The notes beneath the pieces were generated by a model. It worked only from the letters and a program-made list of their open reading frames with translations. It had not been told where the DNA came from and ran no database searches. From Bradyrhizobium campsiandrae (GTDB lineage Bacteria; Pseudomonadota; Alphaproteobacteria; Rhizobiales; Xanthobacteraceae), in NCBI RefSeq assembly GCF_014529705.1, contig NZ_JAANIH010000016.1, positions 62,001-126,000 on the forward strand: a stretch of DNA of 64,000 nucleotides, given 5' to 3'. The position numbers and the translations under genes are program-made. Position 1 is the first letter of the stretch, and each line of letters opens with the position of its first letter. Positions 59,979-64,000 of this stretch are shown here, in pieces.

Positions 59979-60434
59979 TCATTCAGAGCAGCGTCGCTGC
60001 GGAAGTGTCGGCGCGCCTGATTTGACGTATCTGCCGTTTCTGATCGTGTACTCGCCGCGCTCGCTGCGATTGTAGATCGCGCGCAGGCTGCCGTCCTTCT
60101 CGAGCATCAGCCCGAATTCTCGCGTCTGCTGCAGCGATGGGAAATAGACCATCACGTTGAGCAGGCCTTCGGCATTGACGGTGGCGGAGACCACCTCGTT
60201 CTCGTCCTTGGCGTCGCCGAAATTGCGCCGGTACATCACCCGTCCGTCCTTCCGGATTTCGTAAGTGAGCAGCGCCCCCCTGTCGCGGTCGGGGCTGACA
60301 GTGCAGTCGACCGCCCATGAGCCGAGCAGGCCCCATTGTTCGACCGTCGCCGCGAGCGTCTCGGCATGCCCGAGGGGGCCGAACCCAACCCAAAGCACCG
60401 CTGCCATGGTCCAGCGGCTCAAACAACGCATCAT
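59979..60434 (-). CDS. Exported protein, unknown
   Basis: 151 residues from the ATG at 60434 (a second ATG follows at once, with AGGA better placed for it). Signal peptide about 1-24 (SRWTMAAVLWVGFGPLGHAE). Mature part: EQWGLLGSWAVDCTVSPDRD, LTYEIRKDGRVMYRRNFGDA, YFPSLQQTREFGLMLEKDGS, ending RYVKSGAPTLPQRRC. Two Cys, possibly bridged. Looks like a small beta-barrel periplasmic protein; family not recognised. Confidence 0.65.
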   Translation of the reverse strand: MMRCLSRWTMAAVLWVGFGPLGHAETLAATVEQWGLLGSWAVDCTVSPDRDRGALLTYEIRKDGRVMYRRNFGDAKDENEVVSATVNAEGLLNVMVYFPSLQQTREFGLMLEKDGSLRAIYNRSERGEYTIRNGRYVKSGAPTLPQRRCSE

Positions 60435-60591
60435 GTCCTGAAGGGCCCCGCCTCGAAGAATTCCAAAGTGTAGCATCCCCGCCGCTGTCGTCCACGGCGG
60501 GGCTCGACCGCGCGCGAATTTGATCCGCGTCAATGAGGCCGGGCCTGTCCGGGGTAGGATGGCGCTCCCGAAGGCGAACGTGGTGAGAGCG

Positions 60592-60864
60592 ATGCTGAAT
60601 CAAGTGATGGATTTCGCGGGCGAGGTGCTGCCGGGGAGTTGCGCCGTGCCGCCTGATTCCGAGACCGCGTTTCTGGCCGAGCTGGGCGAGCGGTTGCGGT
60701 CATCGCGCGCCCGCTGCGAGCTGTCCCGCCGGGAGCTCGCCCGCCGCTCCGGGATTTCGGAGCGCTACATCGCCCAGATCGAGGCCGGCAAAGGCAACGT
60801 TTCGATCGTGCTGCTGCTGCGGCTCGCCTCCGCCATCCACGGCAGCCAGCCTCAGGCGGCTTAA
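60592..60864 (+). CDS. Short XRE-type regulator resembling the BoxR/BzdR HTH domain
   Basis: 90 residues from the ATG at 60592. HTH: FLAELGERLRSSRARCELSR, RELARRSGISERYIAQIEAG, KGNVSIVLLLRLASAIHG. This wording (SERYIAQ-EAGKGN-SI-LL-R-A-A-) matches the N-terminal domain of BoxR/BzdR-type aromatic-degradation regulators, which normally continue into a shikimate-kinase-like ligand domain. Here the protein ends directly after the HTH, so the ligand domain is absent. Convergent with the aminotransferase gene, 6 bases apart. Confidence 0.7.
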   Translation: MLNQVMDFAGEVLPGSCAVPPDSETAFLAELGERLRSSRARCELSRRELARRSGISERYIAQIEAGKGNVSIVLLLRLASAIHGSQPQAA

Positions 60865-60870
60865 GAAACC

Positions 60871-62103
60871 TTACGCCCGCTTCTCCACATTGGCACTGCG
60901 GGCCGGCACGCCGAACTCCTTGCGGCAGATATCGGCCAGCACGGCGACGCCCTCGCGAATCTGCTGATGCGAGGGGCTCGCAAAGCACAGCCGCAGCCGC
61001 GAGCGCGAATAGCCCTTGTCGGTCGACCATTCCGGCCCGGGATTGATCGAGACGCCGGCGGCAAGCGCGGCCTGGTAGAGCTTGAGCGTATCGACCTGGT
61101 CGGGCAGCTTCACCCACAGGAAGATGCCGCCCTTGGGCTCCTTAAACTCGGCCGCGGTCCCGAACTGCTCGTTGAGGGCTTCCATCAGCGTGTCGAGCTT
61201 GGTGCGCAGCGCTTTCGTCAGCGCCGGCACGTGGCTGGCGAAATGCGGCTTGCAATAGGTGGCGAGCACCATCTGCTCCAGCGCGCCGGAGCCGGCATCC
61301 GTCTTCAGCGCCAGCATCCGCGACATCACATCCCAGGGCGCGACGATGAAGCCGACGCGCAGCGCCGGCGCGATCGATTTCGAGAACGAGCCGATATGGA
61401 TGACGGCGCCATTCTGGCTCATCGCATGGATCGCGGGCGGCCGTTGCCCGGACCAGACCAGGTCCGCATAGCAATCGTCCTCGAAGATGGGCACGCCATG
61501 TTCGGCTGACAGGCGGAGCAATTCGGCGCGGCGGCTCTCGGGCATGATGCTGCCGGTCGGGTTCTGCACGGTCGGAATGGTGTAGATGTATTTCGGCCGG
61601 ATCCCGCGGCCCTTCAGGACGGCGAGCGAAGAGGCGAGCGCATCCATGCGCATGCCCTGGTCATCGAGAGGGACGCCCACGGTGTTGACGCCGAGCCGCG
61701 TCAGCCGCTGCAGCGATCCCTGATAGGTTTCCTGCTCGACGATCACGGTGTCGCCACGCGCCAGCAGCGTATTGTTGACGAGGTCGAGCGCCTGCAGCGA
61801 GCCCGAGACGATCAAGAGATCGTCGACCGTGCAGACGATGCCGGCATCGCGCTTCAGTTTCGTCACCAGGAATTCGCGCAGGGGCAGATAGCCCTGCGGG
61901 CCGTGCGCCAGCCCGTAAGTGGCGAGCGAGCGACCCTCGCGTGTCAGGGCGACATTGGCCGCCTCGATCAGCTCGTCGAGCGGCACCTGCTCGGAATCGT
62001 TATTGCCGCCGACGAAGCTGTATTTGGCAAGGCCCGTCCAGCGCGCGGAGGGGGCCGGCAGCCCCTCTGGAAAGAGGGGCGCGAAATCGAAGCTGGACGT
62101 CAT
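60871..62103 (-). CDS. PLP-dependent aminotransferase (class I/II, LysN/MocR-related)
   Basis: 410 residues, fold type I. YGLAHGPQGYLPLREFL near the N-terminus, TIPTVQNPTGSIMPESRRAE, aspartate contacting PLP in PIFEDDCYADLVW, PLP lysine in IGSFSKSIAPALRVGFIVAP, C-terminal arginine in SRLRLCFASPS. Belongs to the 2-aminoadipate/kynurenine-type aminotransferase group rather than MocR because the N-terminal GntR HTH is missing. Exact substrate unknown. Confidence 0.9.
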   Translation of the reverse strand: MTSSFDFAPLFPEGLPAPSARWTGLAKYSFVGGNNDSEQVPLDELIEAANVALTREGRSLATYGLAHGPQGYLPLREFLVTKLKRDAGIVCTVDDLLIVSGSLQALDLVNNTLLARGDTVIVEQETYQGSLQRLTRLGVNTVGVPLDDQGMRMDALASSLAVLKGRGIRPKYIYTIPTVQNPTGSIMPESRRAELLRLSAEHGVPIFEDDCYADLVWSGQRPPAIHAMSQNGAVIHIGSFSKSIAPALRVGFIVAPWDVMSRMLALKTDAGSGALEQMVLATYCKPHFASHVPALTKALRTKLDTLMEALNEQFGTAAEFKEPKGGIFLWVKLPDQVDTLKLYQAALAAGVSINPGPEWSTDKGYSRSRLRLCFASPSHQQIREGVAVLADICRKEFGVPARSANVEKRA

Positions 62104-62345
62104 GGGAGCGTTCCTCGTGAGCGTTGTTTTTTTGAGTGGCCGGCCCGGTGCCGATAGGGCCTGGCTGTTTCGATGCTGCCATCATGCCAGTGTTTTGCCC
62201 GACGCGTCAAACAAAATTCGTAAAATCCGTATGCGCGCGGCGCGCACCGGCACGGCCGTGATTCGACCGGCGCGGCTACTGTGCATGGGGTTGTTTTCGT
62301 GCTTTGGATCTTGCGGCGCGGCAGCACTCGTTCGAAGCGGCAGCG

Positions 62346-62873
62346 TTACTTCTTGCCAACCGTCCTGGTTGGACGTCCCTGGCTGATGAAGGCGTAATGC
62401 GCATTGGCGACGCCGCCGACCATCAGGGCCTCGACCACGGGCTCGGCGATCTCGCCCGCGGCGGCCCAGTCGACGATGAAATTGGCGCCGGTCCCGCCGC
62501 GGACGTCGTCGGTCGGAATGAAGATCGAGATGGTGGCGAGCGGCTTCACCGCGACCGGACTTTTCAGATAGCTCTCGACCTGCTTGCCCGCGGTGTCGAA
62601 ATAGGCGATGCGCCTGACCACCAGTGCCTGTGTCTCCGAGGCGTTGTGCACGCTCAGCGTCACCGAGAAGTCGACCCTCAGCTTGCCCTGGCTCATCGCG
62701 ACGCTGGAATAGGCCGGCACGTAGAAGCCGCCGGAGACGGCGAGTTCCTCCTTCGGCATGGCTTGAAGCGAATCGGCAAAGGTCTGCTCGAGATTCACTT
62801 TGGGCTGCGCGGCCGCCGGGCCGGCGAAGGCGAGGGGGCATAGCAGCAATGCAGCGGCGAGCTTGGTCCGCAT
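62346..62873 (-). CDS. Exported DUF3124 family protein
   Basis: 175 residues from the ATG at 62873. Signal peptide cut near AGPAAAQ (residue 23). DUF3124: VSGGFYVPAYSSVAMSQGKL, DFSVTLSVHNASETQALVVR, RIAYFDTAGKQVESYLKSPV, PLATISIFIPTDDVRGGTGA, NFIVDW, AHYAFISQGRP. Periplasmic, immunoglobulin-like, unknown role. Divergent from the antiporter gene. Confidence 0.85.
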   Translation of the reverse strand: MRTKLAAALLLCPLAFAGPAAAQPKVNLEQTFADSLQAMPKEELAVSGGFYVPAYSSVAMSQGKLRVDFSVTLSVHNASETQALVVRRIAYFDTAGKQVESYLKSPVAVKPLATISIFIPTDDVRGGTGANFIVDWAAAGEIAEPVVEALMVGGVANAHYAFISQGRPTRTVGKK

Positions 62874-62940
62874 GTGACGAATTGCTCGCTTGCCGCGCTG
62901 CACTTGGTCTCTAGGGTGCGGCGAAACGGACCGATCTTCC

Positions 62941-64000
62941 ATGCACGAGCTCATTCGCGACATCACTCTCTGTATCCTGTTTGCCTGGATGCTGGGCCTC
63001 GCCGCCCATTTCGCCCGGCAACCGCTGATCCTGGCCTACCTTATCGCCGGTTTCTGCATCGGTCCATTCGGCGCCGGCTGGGTCAAGTCGCAGGAATCGA
63101 TCAGCGTCATCTCCGAGCTCGGCCTGATCTTCATGCTGTTCATGATCGGGCTCGAGATCGACCTGAAGAAGATCGTCCGGGCCGGCAAGGTGATCCTGTT
63201 TGCGGCGGGCGGCCAGCTTTTCGGCGGCTGCCTGCTCGGCGTCCTGTTCTTTGCCGGGCTTGGCCTCTCGCTGGGCAGCGGCCATTTCGATGCGCTCTAT
63301 CTCTGCATTGCCTGCGCGCTGTCATCGACCGTCATCATCGTCAAGGTGCTCTACGAGAAGCGCGAGCTCGACACCTTGCCCGGCCGCATCACGCTCGGCG
63401 TGCTGGTGCTTCAGGACATTTTTGCAATTCTGTTCCTGGCGGTGCAGCCGAGCCTCGCCAATTTGCAGATCAGCGTCATCCTGCTCTCGATCGGCCGCGT
63501 TGCGGTGCTGGTCGCAGCCGCGCTGCTGGTCAGCCGCTATGTGCTGCCGCGCCTGTTCCATCAGATCGCCCGCCGGCCCGAGCTGATCCTGCTCGGGGCG
63601 CTCGCCTGGTGCTTCCTGGTTGCCGAGACCGCCGAGAAACTCTCGCTGTCGCGCGAGATGGGGGCGCTGATATCAGGCGTCTCGCTCTCGACCTTTCCTT
63701 ACGCGCTCGACGTCACGGCCAAGGTCACGACGCTCCGCGACTTCTTCATCACGCTGTTCTTCGTGGCACTGGGCATGACCATTCCGGTGCCCGGACTGTC
63801 GGTGATCGGGCTGGCGTTGATGATCGCCGCGTTCACGGTGGTGAGCCGCCTCGTCACCACTTTCACGCCGCTCTATCTGATGAAGCAGGGCCTGCGCGCC
63901 AGCCTGCTGCCGGCGATCAATCTGGCGCAGATCTCCGAGTTCTCGCTCGTGGTGATCCAGACCGGCGTCACCGACAACCACATCGCAGCCGAAACGGCGA
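62941..64000 (+). CDS. CPA2-type cation/proton antiporter, Kef-like (3' end outside window)
   Basis: 353 residues visible, no stop before the window end. Starts ATG at 62941 (MHELIRDITLCILFAWMLGL). About ten hydrophobic helices so far. Family marks: LAYLIAGFCIGPFGAG, ELGLIFMLFMIGLEIDLKKI, ALSSTVIIVKVLYEKRELDT, GVLVLQDIFAILFLAV (ion-site Asp) and the later EMGALISGVSLS, FFITLFFVALGMTI. Monovalent cation/H+ exchange or K+ efflux. Whether a TrkA-N (RCK) domain follows cannot be seen. Confidence 0.92.
   Translation, partial: MHELIRDITLCILFAWMLGLAAHFARQPLILAYLIAGFCIGPFGAGWVKSQESISVISELGLIFMLFMIGLEIDLKKIVRAGKVILFAAGGQLFGGCLLGVLFFAGLGLSLGSGHFDALYLCIACALSSTVIIVKVLYEKRELDTLPGRITLGVLVLQDIFAILFLAVQPSLANLQISVILLSIGRVAVLVAAALLVSRYVLPRLFHQIARRPELILLGALAWCFLVAETAEKLSLSREMGALISGVSLSTFPYALDVTAKVTTLRDFFITLFFVALGMTIPVPGLSVIGLALMIAAFTVVSRLVTTFTPLYLMKQGLRASLLPAINLAQISEFSLVVIQTGVTDNHIAAETA

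Overview
The window looks like a chromosomal segment of a Bradyrhizobium-type alphaproteobacterium. This rests on uniformly high G+C, a red-type (form IC) RuBisCO operon in the order cbbFPTALSXE with a divergent cbbR, PEPxxWA-CTERM proteins, many short genes of kinds common in Bradyrhizobium, a RIME-like intergenic element, and at least nine sites matching the EcfG (general stress response) promoter pattern GGAAC-N16/17-NGTT. I saw no rRNA, tRNA, insertion sequence, phage or CRISPR array.

Layout. 1-2971 (minus): branched-chain amino acid ABC transporter livMHFG-type operon, livM cut by the window edge. 3331-8114: two small genes, an N-carbamoyl-D-amino acid hydrolase, a TetR/MFS efflux pair sharing one operator sequence, and small membrane or unknown genes. 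8126-17926: CbbR and the complete Calvin cycle operon, with two tandem hairpins between cbbS and cbbX. 18135-21160: a FIST sensor protein coupled to a PAS-GGDEF-EAL protein. 21341-24221: small protein, universal stress protein, HtrA/DegP protease with a perfect 14-bp inverted repeat just before its start. 24445-27306: a run of very small genes, several behind EcfG-like promoters, ending in a RIME-like element whose ends supply the stop codons of both flanking genes.

27302-35105 (minus): two signalling proteins, a REC-PAS-HWE kinase and a 2098-residue soluble hybrid kinase built on 11 near-identical 92-residue HAMP-type repeats followed by GAF, HisKA, HATPase and three receivers. 35391-43857: stress-type island of small secreted or hydrophilic proteins, a PAP2 phosphatase, an SDR with an optional Tat signal, DUF4142, a pyruvate-oxidase-like ThDP enzyme and a PRC-barrel protein, many with EcfG-like promoters. 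44049-46822: EmrA/EmrB-type efflux pair. 46868-47014: nested palindromic repeat. 47039-52628: HxlR regulator, SDR, nitronate monooxygenase, secreted protein, Tat-exported PhoD phosphatase, aldo-keto reductase. 52731-54561: TetR regulator divergent from a VOC protein and an NAD(P)-binding protein, with a palindromic operator between. 54928-59441: an unusual LuxR-type pseudo-response regulator fused to a hydrophobic segment and a long repeat-containing tail, followed by two PEPxxWA-CTERM exported proteins. 59656-64000: His-rich secreted protein, exported protein, short XRE regulator, PLP aminotransferase, DUF3124 protein and the start of a CPA2 cation/proton antiporter.

How it fits together (inference): the cbb cluster is an autotrophy module under CbbR. 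Much of 24-44 kb looks like a general stress regulon carrying an HWE-type kinase and a large soluble sensor kinase. The most unusual items are the HAMP-array kinase, the LuxR-tail fusion next to PEP-CTERM proteins, the dual-start Tat SDR and the repeat that donates two stop codons.
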